Positions 8,424-17,677 are shown, counted from the stretch's first letter. The stretch is DNA of 64,000 nt from Streptomyces filipinensis (GCF_014649495.1 NZ_BMTD01000017.1:62001-126000), one strand, 5' to 3'. Translations and numbers: made by a program. Notes: generated by a model not told the origin, from the letters alone.

Positions 8424-9647
8424 TTACTGCCCGGCGAACTTCTTGCTCACCGACTCGTACACGCCCTTGGCCACGGGGCCCAGCCGAGGACCGGCCAGCC
8501 AGCCCGAGGTCACCGGGCCGATGGAGGTGTTGGACACCAGTGCCGGCTTGCCGTCGGTACCGGTCTCCACCCAGCCGCCTCCGGAGGAGCCCGCGGTCAT
8601 CGTGCAGCCGATCCGGTACATCGTCGGCTCCGCCTGGGCCAGGGACAGCCGCCCGGGCTTGTCCTTGCACTGGTACAGCGACTGACCGTCGAACGGAGCC
8701 GCCTCCGGGTACCCGGACGCGGTGATGCTGCTGACCTTCGGCACCGCTGGAGCGTTGAAGTTCACCGGCAGCGCCCCGCCGACGGTCTCCTCCAGCGACT
8801 TGCCGCTGCCGCCCTGCTCCGGCGTCACATGGATCACCGCGTAGTCGTACGAGGCACCGTTGCCGCCGGTCTCGCCGCCCTGGTCGATCCACTGCTGCGA
8901 GGTCTGCGCCGCGTCCGCCCACCAGACGCCGTACGGGGCGATCTCCGACCTGGTGGCCTTCTGCAGCTGGTCGGCCGGCTTGGCGGAGTTGTTGTACGAC
9001 GGCACGAAGGCCATGTTGCGGTACCAGCCGCCCTTCTTGCCGGCGTGCACACAGTGACCGGCCGTCCAGACCAGGTTGGACTTGCCCGGGTGGGCCGGGT
9101 CCTCCACGACCGTGCCGGAGCACACCATGTGGCCCTCGGGGGAGTCGAAGAACACCTTGCCCGAGGCGGGCGCGTTGGTGTGGTACGGCGACGCCACCGC
9201 CTGGGCCTTCACGGGCTGCGGGGTCGGGTCCGTCACACCCTGGTCACCGGAGATGTCGTTGTCGTTGACCCCCTTGTTCGGGTCGTTGGCGTGGCGCATC
9301 CGGCTCGGGTCCCACAGGCCCTTGATGATCGGGTTGATGAAGTCGTTGGCCTCGCGCAGCCAGTCCTTCTTGTTCCAGTTCTTCCAGGCGCCGTTCTTCC
9401 ACTTGTCGACGTCGATCCCGTGGTCCTTGAGCTTCTGCTTCAGGTCGTCCGGGATCCTGATCTTTCCGTCGCCGGTGCTGACCGCGGTCGCCGAGGCGGA
9501 CGGAGTGCCGCCGGCGTTGTCGTCGCCGTTGCAGGCGGTGGCGGTCAGCGCCAGCGTTGAGGCGAGGGCGACCGCCGCCAGTGCGGGGGAGCTACGGCGG
9601 GGGCCCCTCCCTCGCTGAGCGGTGAACGACGGTCGTATGGATCGCAT
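8424..9647 (-). CDS. secreted trypsin-like serine peptidase, probable lipoprotein
   Basis: 407 residues. The N-terminus is basic, then hydrophobic (ALAAVALASTLALTATAC), with a lipobox-like TATAC and then acidic residues GDD, so it is probably lipid-anchored. A charged region of about 120 residues precedes the protease domain. The catalytic triad contexts are WTAGHCVHAG (His), YDYAVIHV (Asp) and TAGSSGGGWV (Ser). The glutamyl-endopeptidase/V8-like subgroup is likely because the His motif is TAGHC rather than TAAHC. A GGGGAG lies upstream of ATG 9647. Monocistronic. Substrate unknown. Confidence 0.88.
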   Translation of the reverse strand: MRSIRPSFTAQRGRGPRRSSPALAAVALASTLALTATACNGDDNAGGTPSASATAVSTGDGKIRIPDDLKQKLKDHGIDVDKWKNGAWKNWNKKDWLREANDFINPIIKGLWDPSRMRHANDPNKGVNDNDISGDQGVTDPTPQPVKAQAVASPYHTNAPASGKVFFDSPEGHMVCSGTVVEDPAHPGKSNLVWTAGHCVHAGKKGGWYRNMAFVPSYNNSAKPADQLQKATRSEIAPYGVWWADAAQTSQQWIDQGGETGGNGASYDYAVIHVTPEQGGSGKSLEETVGGALPVNFNAPAVPKVSSITASGYPEAAPFDGQSLYQCKDKPGRLSLAQAEPTMYRIGCTMTAGSSGGGWVETGTDGKPALVSNTSIGPVTSGWLAGPRLGPVAKGVYESVSKKFAGQ

Positions 9648-9706
9648 GCTGGTGACTCCCCGTGTGGTGAAGGTACTCGGCGCTTCGGCCGTGACACCGG
9701 CCGTGA

Positions 9707-9778
9707 CCCCACAGGGAGTTCACGCCGGTCCCACGGCCGCATGGGAACGGCATCACACACTATGCGGTCCCTGTGGGG
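9707..9778. repeat. long-spaced 11-bp inverted repeat upstream of the peptidase gene
   Basis: CCCCACAGGGA at 9707-9717 has its exact complement at 9768-9778, with 50 bp between. It lies 60-131 bp upstream of the minus-strand peptidase start and may be a two-half-site regulatory element. Confidence 0.45.
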
Positions 9779-9852
9779 GAGTTCCGATGGAACGGCAACG
9801 GTTCGGCTACAAGCCGTCTGACCTGGCCAATCATCCGGAGATCTCCCGGTTT

Positions 9853-9875
9853 GACGTTCACTCACCACTAACGTC
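9853..9875. repeat. inverted repeat GACGTT-N11-AACGTC upstream of the NIS locus
   Basis: GACGTT (9853-9858) and AACGTC (9870-9875) lie about 170 bp before the aminotransferase start. It does not resemble an iron box. A regulatory role is only possible. The rest of the 9648-10046 intergenic stretch shows no gene and no recognisable promoter. Confidence 0.35.
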
Positions 9876-10046
9876 CGGCGGATCGCCGTCCCTCTTCGCC
9901 CACCGTGCCCACCCGTTCCCGGAAATGATCTTGAGGAAACCCGTAACCCGTCGAACAGAGCGGGGTTGTAGCGGTGGGGGGCCAGCTGCCTGCATCCGGT
10001 CCCCGTGGATCAACACGCCTCTAAGCAGCGGGGAGGACAGCGCGCC

Positions 10047-11501
10047 GTGGCCGTAACGGAGTCGATGGCTGGAGGCCTGCACGGGGAAGCGCGGGCCGTG
10101 CACGAGGGAATCCTCAGACGCCAGTCGGCGCGCGAGTCCTCCGCCCGTACCTACGCCCGGGCCCTGCCGATCGTGCCGGTCCGGGCCCGGGGGCTCACCA
10201 TCGAGGGCGCCGACGGCCGCCGCTATCTGGACTGCCTCTCCGGCGCGGGCACACTCGCCCTCGGCCACAATCACCCGGTCGTCCTGGAAGCCATCCGCAG
10301 GGTCCTGGACTCCGGCGCTCCGCTCTCCGTCCTGGACCTCGCGACCCCCGTCAAGGACGCCTTCATCACCGAGCTGTTCCGTACCCTCCCACCCGGCCTC
10401 GCCGACCGCGCCCGGGTCCAGTTCTGCGGACCGGCCGGTACCGATGCCGTCGAGGCCGCGCTCAAACTGGTCCGGGCCGCGACCGGCCGCACCGGCGTCC
10501 TCGCCTTCACCGGGGCCTACCACGGCATGACCGCCGGTGCCCTGGCCGCCTCCGGCGGTGCCCTGGACGTCCAGGTCGCCCGCCTGCCCTATCCGCAGGA
10601 CTACCGCTGCCCCTTCGGCGTGGGCGGACCGCGCGGGGCCGCGCTCTCCGCCCGCTGGACCGAGTCCCTTCTGGACGACCCCAAGTCCGGCGTGCCCCTG
10701 CCCGCGGGCATGATCCTCGAACCCGTGCAGGGCGAGGGCGGGGTGATCCCCGGGCCGGACGACTGGCTGCGCCGTATGCGACAGCTCACGGCTGACCGTT
10801 CCATCCCGCTGATCGCCGACGAGATCCAGACCGGCGTGGGCCGGACCGGCGCCTTCTGGGCCGTCGACCACAGCGGCATCAGCCCCGACGTCATGGTCCT
10901 GTCCAAGGCCATCGGCGGCAGCCTCCCGCTGGCCGTGATCGTCTACCGCGACGACCTCGACGTCTGGCCACCCGGCGCCCACGCGGGAACCTTCCGCGGC
11001 AACCAGCTCGCCATGGCCGCGGGCACCGCGACCCTCAGCCACGTCCGGGAGAACGGCCTCGCCGAACGAGCCGCCGGCCTCGGCACCCGCATGCTGGACC
11101 AACTCGGGGAACTGGCCCGCTCGTTCGCGTGCGTCGGAGAGGTGCGGGGACGCGGGCTGATGATCGGGGTCGAACTGGTCGACCCCGACGGCACCGGAGC
11201 CGGGCCCGGCGAGACCCCTCCCACGTCCGCCGGTCCCAAGCCCCGCTCCGCGCCGCGCCGGGCCGCTCCCGAACTCGCCGCGGCCGTACAGCGGGAGTGC
11301 CTCCAGCGAGGGCTGATCGTCGAACTCGGCGGCCGGCACTCGGCCGTGGTCCGGCTGCTTCCCCCGCTCACGATCAGCGACGAACAGGCCGCAGCCGTAC
11401 TGGACCGTCTGGCGGACGCGGTGACAGCGGTGGCCCGCGCCCACGAGGAACACGGCCCGCACCGCGGCCGGGACCACGGCCCTGCCCCGCGCACCGGCTG
11501 A
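10047..11501 (+). CDS. class III PLP aminotransferase (diaminobutyrate/RhbA-like) of an NIS siderophore locus
   Basis: 484 residues from GTG 10047, chosen because GGGGAGG lies at 10030-10036; an upstream GTG at 10005 is possible. Family motifs are the CLSGAGTLALGHNHP start, GPAGTDAVEAALKLVRAATGR, AYHGMTAGAL, IADEIQTGVGRTG and the PLP lysine (about residue 287) in LSKAIGGSLPLAV. RhbA and related enzymes make 2,4-diaminobutyrate from aspartate semialdehyde using glutamate or an equivalent amino donor. The IucA/IucC synthetase and GNAT genes follow on the same strand, so it most likely supplies a diamine building block for a siderophore-like product. No decarboxylase gene is adjacent. Confidence 0.88.
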   Translation: MAVTESMAGGLHGEARAVHEGILRRQSARESSARTYARALPIVPVRARGLTIEGADGRRYLDCLSGAGTLALGHNHPVVLEAIRRVLDSGAPLSVLDLATPVKDAFITELFRTLPPGLADRARVQFCGPAGTDAVEAALKLVRAATGRTGVLAFTGAYHGMTAGALAASGGALDVQVARLPYPQDYRCPFGVGGPRGAALSARWTESLLDDPKSGVPLPAGMILEPVQGEGGVIPGPDDWLRRMRQLTADRSIPLIADEIQTGVGRTGAFWAVDHSGISPDVMVLSKAIGGSLPLAVIVYRDDLDVWPPGAHAGTFRGNQLAMAAGTATLSHVRENGLAERAAGLGTRMLDQLGELARSFACVGEVRGRGLMIGVELVDPDGTGAGPGETPPTSAGPKPRSAPRRAAPELAAAVQRECLQRGLIVELGGRHSAVVRLLPPLTISDEQAAAVLDRLADAVTAVARAHEEHGPHRGRDHGPAPRTG

Positions 11502-11774
11502 CAGCCGCACCGACACCGCCCGGCCGCCGAGGCCGGCACCAGCCTCCCTGACCCCTTCCCGTCCAACCGCTCTCCCCGGTAAGGACAATCGGGCCGACAG
11601 CGGCCTCCCACGACACACAGCCCTCTCGTTCACGCCCGCTCTCAGCGCCGACGCGGCCCTCCGGCGCCGCCCGCGCAACCGTCGACGCGGCGAGGCCGAC
11701 CGCCGGTCACGGGGCAGCGGCGAGCGAGCGACCGGGCGAACACCGCACCACCCAGCCAGCCACGAGGAGCCGTC

Positions 11775-13721
11775 ATGAACGCCAACCCCACTCCCGACGG
11801 CAACTCCGGTGCTCCCGACGAACAGGGAGACCCCGGCATTCCGGCCTCCCCTGTGCCGCTCGCCGAGGCGGTTCCCCAGCAGAAGAGACGGACCGTCGAT
11901 CTCAGCCGCGTGACCGAGGCCGGCGCCGACCTGCTGGAGCATCCCGACCCGCGCGCCGCGGCCCAGGCCGCCGCCGTGGACAACCTGTTGCGATGCTGGG
12001 TACGGGAGAGCAACCTCGCAGCCCCCCACAGCGGCACCCTCTGCCTCCCGCTGCCGGCCAGCGGCACGTCCCTGCTCGTGCCGGTCCGCTACTGGTCGGC
12101 CACCGGCCTGCACCGCTTCGGCCCACCCCGCCTGATCGGCGCCCCGGCGGCCGCTCCCGCGGTCGACGCCGTCACCTTGGCGGCCCTGCTCGTCCGCGAG
12201 ACGGCCGGCGACAGCGGCGGCACCGCCTCCGCCGAGGAACCCACCGGTGTCGGCCACGGCGATCTCGTGGCCAGGGTGGCGGACTCCCAGCGCCGCACGG
12301 CGGCCTTCCTCCACGACCGGCGCGAGCACCCCACCGATCCCCCCGACCTGTTCCTCTCCGCCGAGCAGGCCCTCCTCCTCGGACACCCCCTGCACCCGAC
12401 CCCCAAGAGCCGGGAAGGCCTGACCGAGTCCGAAGCCCGGCTGTACGCACCAGAGCTGCGCGGCTGCTTCGCCCTGCACTGGATGGCCGTCGCGCCCTCG
12501 CTGCTCGCCACCGACTCCGCCTGGACCGAACGGGGCCGGCCCGTTCCCGCCGCCGACCTCGTCCGGCGCCTCGCCGAAACGGGCCTTCCCGTGCCCGGGG
12601 ACTACGCCGCCCTCCCGCTGCACCCGTGGCAGGCCCGCGAGCTGCGCCACCGCGAACCCGTCGCCGCCCTGCTCGACTCCGGACTCCTGCGCGACCTCGG
12701 GCCTCTCGGCACCGCCTGGCATCCCACCTCCTCCGTCCGCACGGTGTACCGGTCGGGCGCCCCCGCGATGCTCAAGTTGTCGCTAGGCCTGAGCATCACC
12801 AACTCCCGCCGCGAGAACCTGCGCAAGGAACTCCACCGGGGAGTCGAGGTGCACCGGCTGCTGCGCACCGGCCTGTCCCGGCGATGGCAGGCCGCCCACC
12901 CCTGCTTCGACATCGTCCGCGACCCGGCCTGGCTCGCCGTCGACACCCCGGACGGCCTGCCTGTGCCCGGACTCGACGTGGTGATCAGGCACAACCCGTT
13001 CGCCCCGACCGACGACGTCGGCTGTGTCGCCGGACTCGTCTCGCCGCGACCCGTGCCCGAACCGGGCGGCGACTCCTCGCCCCGGCAGTCGGCCCGGCCC
13101 ATGCGCTCCCGGCTGGCCCAGCTCGTCGAACGGCTCGCCGCGCGTACGGGCCGGCCGCTCGCGGCCGTTGCCGCGGAGTGGTTCCTCCGCTACCTGGAAC
13201 AGGTCGTGCGACCCGTGCTCTGGCTGGACAGCGAGGCCGGTATCGCCCTCGAAGCCCACCAGCAGAACACCCTGCTCCTGCTCGACGGCGACGGCTGGCC
13301 CGCCGGCGGTCGCTACCGCGACAACCAGGGCTACTACTTCCGTACGTCCCGGCGAGCCGAACTGAGCGCCCGGCTGCCCGGTATCGGTGAGCACAGCGAC
13401 ACCTTCGTCCCCGACGAGGTGACCGACGAACGCTTCGCCTACTACCTCGCCATCAACAACGTGCTCGGCCTGATCGGCGCGTTCGGCTCCCAGCGCCTCG
13501 TCGACGAGCGACTCCTCCTCGCGGCCTTCCGCCGCTTCCTCACCGAGGCCGCCACAGGGCCCACCGCACTGCGCAGCCCCCTTCCCGGCCTCCTGCTCGA
13601 CGCACCCGTCCTGCGCTGCAAGGCCAACCTGCTGACCCGCCTGCACGGCCTGGACGAACTCGTCGGCCCGGTCGACACCCAGTCCGTCTACGTCACCATC
13701 GCCAACCCCCTTCACCCCTGA
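11775..13721 (+). CDS. IucA/IucC-family NRPS-independent siderophore synthetase
   Basis: 648 residues; GAGGAG lies 6-12 nt before ATG 11775. NIS synthetases adenylate a carboxylate and condense it with an amine or hydroxylamine. Visible family motifs in order: HPTPKSREGL, then LPLHPWQARE, TSSVRTVYR, KLSLGLSITNSRREN, the EAHQQNTLLLLDGDGWPAGG active-site region and RDNQGYYFR. The C-terminal FhuF-like extension is QRLVDERLLLAAFRRFLTE onward. It is the central enzyme of the three-gene locus. A 273-bp gap without an obvious gene separates it from the aminotransferase. The product is not predictable from sequence. Confidence 0.93.
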   Translation: MNANPTPDGNSGAPDEQGDPGIPASPVPLAEAVPQQKRRTVDLSRVTEAGADLLEHPDPRAAAQAAAVDNLLRCWVRESNLAAPHSGTLCLPLPASGTSLLVPVRYWSATGLHRFGPPRLIGAPAAAPAVDAVTLAALLVRETAGDSGGTASAEEPTGVGHGDLVARVADSQRRTAAFLHDRREHPTDPPDLFLSAEQALLLGHPLHPTPKSREGLTESEARLYAPELRGCFALHWMAVAPSLLATDSAWTERGRPVPAADLVRRLAETGLPVPGDYAALPLHPWQARELRHREPVAALLDSGLLRDLGPLGTAWHPTSSVRTVYRSGAPAMLKLSLGLSITNSRRENLRKELHRGVEVHRLLRTGLSRRWQAAHPCFDIVRDPAWLAVDTPDGLPVPGLDVVIRHNPFAPTDDVGCVAGLVSPRPVPEPGGDSSPRQSARPMRSRLAQLVERLAARTGRPLAAVAAEWFLRYLEQVVRPVLWLDSEAGIALEAHQQNTLLLLDGDGWPAGGRYRDNQGYYFRTSRRAELSARLPGIGEHSDTFVPDEVTDERFAYYLAINNVLGLIGAFGSQRLVDERLLLAAFRRFLTEAATGPTALRSPLPGLLLDAPVLRCKANLLTRLHGLDELVGPVDTQSVYVTIANPLHP

Positions 13722-13789
13722 ACGCACCGCACGATCTCCCGGCACTTCCGAGGAACATGAACCACCTCGTCTCCTGAGAGGAGCGCATC

Positions 13790-14596
13790 TTGCCTCCCAC
13801 CGACGCGAACGCCGACCCGGGCCCCGGTACCGCCCGACCGGGCGCCCCCGCCGCCCCGGGCGTCCCGGCCCACCGGGGCTCCGCCGACCCACGAGGCGAC
13901 GGCGCGGCCACCCGGGGCATCCCCTTCGCCGGGTTCGCCGTCGAGGACGACGACGCGGACTGCGAGGACACGCTGGACCTGCATCTGCCCCCGGACTTCC
14001 TGCGCCTCTTCGCCGGCGGGGCGGCCTGTCTCCTGGACCAGCCGCACACGTGGGGCGCCGTGCTCACCCGCGTCGGTTCCTTCCAGCTCGTCCCCGTGCG
14101 CATCGACGACGACCTGCCGCTCATCCACCGCTGGATGAACGACCCCGCCGTCTCGGCGTTCTGGCAGCTGGCCGGGCCCCGGACCCGGACGGAGGACCAC
14201 CTGCGCACCCAGCTCGACGGCGACGGACGCAGCGTGCCGTGTCTCGGCGTCCTGGACGGCACACCGATGAGCTACTGGGAGATCTACCGGGCGGACCTGG
14301 ACCCGCTGGCCCGCCACTATCCGGCCCGCCCCCATGACACCGGCATCCACCTCCTCGTCGGTGCGGCCGCGGACCGAGGACGAGGGCTGGGATCCGCGCT
14401 GCTCCGCGCCGTGGCCGACCTGATCCTCGACCGGCGCCCCACGTGCGCACGGGTCGTGGCGGAACCCGCCCTGCACAACGCCCCCTCCATCGCGGCGTTC
14501 CTGAGCGCCGGCTTCCGGTTCGCCGACGAGGTCGACCTGCCCGGCAAGCGGTCCGCCCTCATGATCCGGGACCGTGCCCTGAGGGATGTGCTGTAG
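13790..14596 (+). CDS. GNAT acyltransferase of the siderophore (IucB/RhbD/AlcB) family
   Basis: 268 residues from TTG 13790, set by GAGAGGAG at 13776-13783. A proline/glycine-rich N-terminal 45 residues is followed by an acidic region. The IucB-type acetyltransferase fold follows: VPVRIDDDLPLIHRWMNDPAVSAFWQLAGP, MSYWEIYRADLDPLARHY, HLLVGAAADRGRGLGSALLRAV with the acyl-CoA loop, and HNAPSIAAFLSAGFRF. Such enzymes acylate N-hydroxy-lysine, ornithine or diamine groups. It lies 68 bp after the synthetase and is probably co-transcribed. No N-hydroxylase gene lies in the locus, so its substrate would have to come from elsewhere or be a free amine. Confidence 0.87.
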   Translation: MPPTDANADPGPGTARPGAPAAPGVPAHRGSADPRGDGAATRGIPFAGFAVEDDDADCEDTLDLHLPPDFLRLFAGGAACLLDQPHTWGAVLTRVGSFQLVPVRIDDDLPLIHRWMNDPAVSAFWQLAGPRTRTEDHLRTQLDGDGRSVPCLGVLDGTPMSYWEIYRADLDPLARHYPARPHDTGIHLLVGAAADRGRGLGSALLRAVADLILDRRPTCARVVAEPALHNAPSIAAFLSAGFRFADEVDLPGKRSALMIRDRALRDVL

Positions 14597-14733
14597 CTCA
14601 CTGCGACGACATCGTCACCCTTGGTGCACCGCTCGCCCGCCCCGCCACCCACCAGGAGCCAGGCCGTGATCCCGCCCTCCCCACCCGCCTTGATCCCCCC
14701 TTTGTCAGTGCCGGGCCGTAGGGTGGTCGGGCT

Positions 14734-16725
14734 ATGACGAAGCCCTCACTCCCCGAACTCCTGCACGCCGCCGTCACAGCTGTCGGCGGTACGGAGCGCC
14801 CTGGCCAGGTGACCATGGCCGAAGCGGTCGCCGAGGCGATCGACGACGGATCCCACCTGCTGGTGCAGGCCGGCACCGGCACCGGTAAGTCGCTCGGCTA
14901 CCTCGTGCCGGCGCTCGCGCACGGGGAACGCGTGGTCGTCGCCACGGCCACGCTCGCGCTGCAGCGCCAGCTCGTGGAGCGCGACCTGCCCCGCACGGTC
15001 GACGCCCTGCATCCGCTGCTGCGCCGCCGCCCGGAGTTCGCGATGCTCAAGGGCCGCTCGAACTACCTGTGCCTGCACCGCCTGCACGAGGGCATGCCGC
15101 AGGACGAGGAGGACGGCCTCTTCGACCAGTTCGAGGCCGCCGCGCCCACCAGCAAGCTGGGCCAGGACCTCCTGCGGCTGCGCGACTGGTCGGACGAGAC
15201 GGAGACAGGTGACCGGGACGATCTCACTCCGGGTGTCTCGGACCGTGCCTGGGCGCAGGTGTCGGTGTCGTCGCGGGAGTGCCTGGGCGCGTCGAAGTGT
15301 GCGTACGGCGCCGAGTGCTTCGCCGAGATGGCCCGCGAGCGTGCCAAGCTCGCCGAGGTCGTGGTCACGAACCACGCCCTGCTCGCCATCGACGCCATCG
15401 AGGGCGCGCCGGTGCTGCCGCAGCACGAAGTGCTGATCGTGGACGAGGCGCATGAACTCGTCTCCCGGGTCACCGGTGTCGCGACCGGCGAACTCACCAC
15501 CGGCCAGGTCAATCGAGCGGTGCGCCGGGCGGCCAAGCTCGTCGACGAGAAGGCCGCCGACCAGCTCCAGACCGCCGCCGAGGGCTTCGAGCGGCTGATG
15601 GAGCTGGCCCTGCCGGGCCGCCTGGAGGAGATCCCGGAAGACCTCGGCTACGCCCTCATGGCACTGCGGGACGCCGCGCGCACGGTCATCAGCGCGCTCG
15701 GCTCGACCCGCGACAAGTCGGTCCAGGACGAGGACGCGGTCCGCAAACAGGCGCTCGCCTCGGTGGAGACGGTGCACGACGTGGCCGAGCGGGTCCTGAA
15801 CGGCTCGGAGTGGGACGTCGTGTGGTACGAGCGGCACGACCGCTTCGGCGCGTCCCTGCGGGTCGCTCCCATGTCGGTCTCGGGCCTGCTCAGGGAGAAG
15901 CTCTTCGCCGACCGCGCTGTCGTCCTCACCTCCGCGACCTTCAAGCTGGGCGGTGACTTCAACGGCGTCGGAGCGTCGCTGGGCCTCGGCCCCGAGGGGA
16001 AGGAGGGCGAGGACCTGCCCGCGTGGAAGGGCGTCGATGTCGGCTCGCCCTTCGACTACCCGAGGCAGGGCATCCTCTACGTCGCCAAGCACCTCGCGCG
16101 GCCCGCGCGCGACGGCGAGCGTTCCGACATGCTCGACGAGCTGACCGAGCTCATCCAGGCGGCGGGGGGCCGTACTCTCGGGCTGTTCTCGTCCATGCGG
16201 GCCGCGCAGCACGCGGCGGAGGAGCTGCGCTCCCGGATCCCCGAGTTCCCGATCCTGCTCCAGGGCGAGGAGACCCTGGGTGAGCTGATCAAGAACTTCG
16301 CGGCCGACCCGAAGACGTGCCTGTTCGGCACGCTGTCCCTGTGGCAGGGGGTCGACGTCCCCGGCCCCAGCTGCCAGCTGGTCGTCATGGACAAGATCCC
16401 GTTCCCCCGCCCCGACGATCCCCTGATGAGCGCCCGGCAGAAGGCGGTGGAGGACGCGGGCGGCAACGGCTTCATGGCGGTGGCCGCCACCCATGCGGCG
16501 CTGCTCATGGCCCAGGGCGCCGGCCGGCTGGTCCGTGCCTCGGGGGACCGGGGTGTGGTCGCCGTACTGGATCAGCGGCTGGCCACCGCGCGGTACGGCG
16601 GTTACCTGAAGACGTCACTCCCGGACTTCTGGTACACCACGGACCGCAACCAGGTCCGCAAGTCCCTCGCCTCGATCGACGCGGCGGCCAGGGAGGCGGA
16701 GGCGCGGCAGGCGGAGGCGAAGTGA
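14734..16725 (+). CDS. DinG/XPD-family ATP-dependent DNA helicase
   Basis: 663 residues from ATG 14734. Walker A is VQAGTGTGKSLGYLVP, and Walker B is LIVDEAHEL of the DEAH type. Between them lie the cysteines expected for the 4Fe-4S cluster: NYLCLHRL and CLGASKCAYGAECF. Late motifs are FGTLSLWQGVDVPG and AQGAGRLVRASGDRGVVAVLDQR. XPD/DinG helicases unwind R-loops and damaged forks 5' to 3'. It is convergent with lexA, and two hairpins lie between them. No SOS box is visible upstream. A TAGGGT hexamer ends 9 nt before the start, so a short or absent leader is possible. Confidence 0.93.
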   Translation: MTKPSLPELLHAAVTAVGGTERPGQVTMAEAVAEAIDDGSHLLVQAGTGTGKSLGYLVPALAHGERVVVATATLALQRQLVERDLPRTVDALHPLLRRRPEFAMLKGRSNYLCLHRLHEGMPQDEEDGLFDQFEAAAPTSKLGQDLLRLRDWSDETETGDRDDLTPGVSDRAWAQVSVSSRECLGASKCAYGAECFAEMARERAKLAEVVVTNHALLAIDAIEGAPVLPQHEVLIVDEAHELVSRVTGVATGELTTGQVNRAVRRAAKLVDEKAADQLQTAAEGFERLMELALPGRLEEIPEDLGYALMALRDAARTVISALGSTRDKSVQDEDAVRKQALASVETVHDVAERVLNGSEWDVVWYERHDRFGASLRVAPMSVSGLLREKLFADRAVVLTSATFKLGGDFNGVGASLGLGPEGKEGEDLPAWKGVDVGSPFDYPRQGILYVAKHLARPARDGERSDMLDELTELIQAAGGRTLGLFSSMRAAQHAAEELRSRIPEFPILLQGEETLGELIKNFAADPKTCLFGTLSLWQGVDVPGPSCQLVVMDKIPFPRPDDPLMSARQKAVEDAGGNGFMAVAATHAALLMAQGAGRLVRASGDRGVVAVLDQRLATARYGGYLKTSLPDFWYTTDRNQVRKSLASIDAAAREAEARQAEAK

Positions 16726-16769
16726 TCGTGGGGCGGCCCGACCCGGCAACGGTCGGGCCACCCCACGAT
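16725..16769 (+). terminator. terminator of the DinG-type gene
   Basis: ATCGTGGGG and GGCCCGACC (16725-16743) pair with 16751-16769 with a single internal C/A mismatch and a 7-nt loop. The stem begins at the last base of the stop codon. Confidence 0.85.
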
Positions 16770-16824
16770 GCGCCGCGAGGAGGCGTCCGGGAGACAAAGG
16801 CGCTGGGACCCTCTGGACGCAGCT

Positions 16825-16858
16825 GGGCCCCGGAACCGGCGCAGGGGTTCCGGGGCCC
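16825..16858 (-). terminator. terminator of lexA
   Basis: A perfect 13-bp stem (16825-16837 with 16846-16858), loop of 8 nt, starts about 40 bp beyond the lexA stop on the minus strand. Confidence 0.8.
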
Positions 16859-16897
16859 GGTCAGGGAGCGAGCAGCCGTGCGGCCCGCCCGCGGGCG

Positions 16898-17677
16898 TCA
16901 CACGCGCCGCAGCACCGCGACGACCTTGCCCAGGATGGTCGCGTCGTCGCCGGGGATCGGCTCGTAGGCCGCGTTGTGCGGGAGGAGCCAGACATGGCCG
17001 TCCTCGCGCTTGAAGCGCTTGACGGTGGCTTCGCCGTCGAGCATGGCCGCCACGATGTCGCCGTTCTCGGCGACCGGCTGACGGCGCACGGTGACCCAGT
17101 CGCCGTCGCAGATCGCGGCCTCGATCATGGAGTCGCCGACGACCTTGAGGACGAACAGTTCACCGTCGCCGACGAGCTGGCGGGGGAGAGGGAAGACGTC
17201 CTCGACGGACTCCTCCGCGAGGATGGGGCCACCGGCGGCGATACGGCCGACCAGCGGGACGTAGGACGCGGCGGGCTTGCCGGCGGTGTCCGTGGGCTGC
17301 ACGGTCACGGCCTGGTCGGAGCCGCGCACCTCGTACGCGCGCGGACGGTGCGGGTCGCGGCGCAGGAAGCCCTTGCGCTCCAGTGCCATGAGCTGATGCG
17401 CGACCGAGGAGGTGCTGGAGAGGCCGACGGCCTGGCCGATCTCCCGCATCGACGGCGGATAGCCGCGCCGCTGTACGGAGTCACGGATGACTTCGATCAC
17501 GCGACGCTGTCGGTCGGTGAGTCCGGAGCTGTCCGCCCGGATTCCTGGAGGTCGGCCCGGCAGGGAGCGCTTGTGCCCTTCGGGATGCGCGGCTTCGTTC
17601 ATCACGTGTACCGGCTCGACTCGGCCCTGGGAGCGGTCCTGGGCAGTGATGGTGGCACTGTCTGCGGTGGTGGTCAC
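16898..17677 (-). CDS. lexA: LexA SOS repressor/autoprotease
   Basis: 259 residues from GTG 17677, preceded by GAGAGGGG 6 nt upstream; an in-frame upstream start at 17746 is less likely. The N-terminal winged helix is LTDRQRRVIEVIRDSVQRRGYPPSMREIGQAVGLSS. The self-cleavage Ala-Gly pair lies in VGRIAAGGPILAEE. The catalytic Ser is in VVGDSMIEAAI and the Lys in GEATVKRFKRE. LexA represses the DNA-damage regulon and cleaves itself when RecA-ssDNA filaments form. A near-perfect SOS box lies upstream, so it represses its own gene. Divergent from nrdR. Confidence 0.98.
   Translation of the reverse strand: MTTTADSATITAQDRSQGRVEPVHVMNEAAHPEGHKRSLPGRPPGIRADSSGLTDRQRRVIEVIRDSVQRRGYPPSMREIGQAVGLSSTSSVAHQLMALERKGFLRRDPHRPRAYEVRGSDQAVTVQPTDTAGKPAASYVPLVGRIAAGGPILAEESVEDVFPLPRQLVGDGELFVLKVVGDSMIEAAICDGDWVTVRRQPVAENGDIVAAMLDGEATVKRFKREDGHVWLLPHNAAYEPIPGDDATILGKVVAVLRRV

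Noticed and set aside
8424..9647. Considered as a zinc metallopeptidase because of a His-rich patch
   Set aside because: There is no HExxH. The TAGHC and SSGGG contexts fit a serine protease.
9858..12722. 954-codon minus-strand frame opposite the NIS genes
   Set aside because: Gly/Val/His-rich antisense shadow. The plus-strand aminotransferase and synthetase motifs are unambiguous.
13756..13776. Six-codon open frame ATG-AAC-CAC before the acyltransferase
   Set aside because: Too short to claim a leader peptide, and there is no attenuator-like structure.
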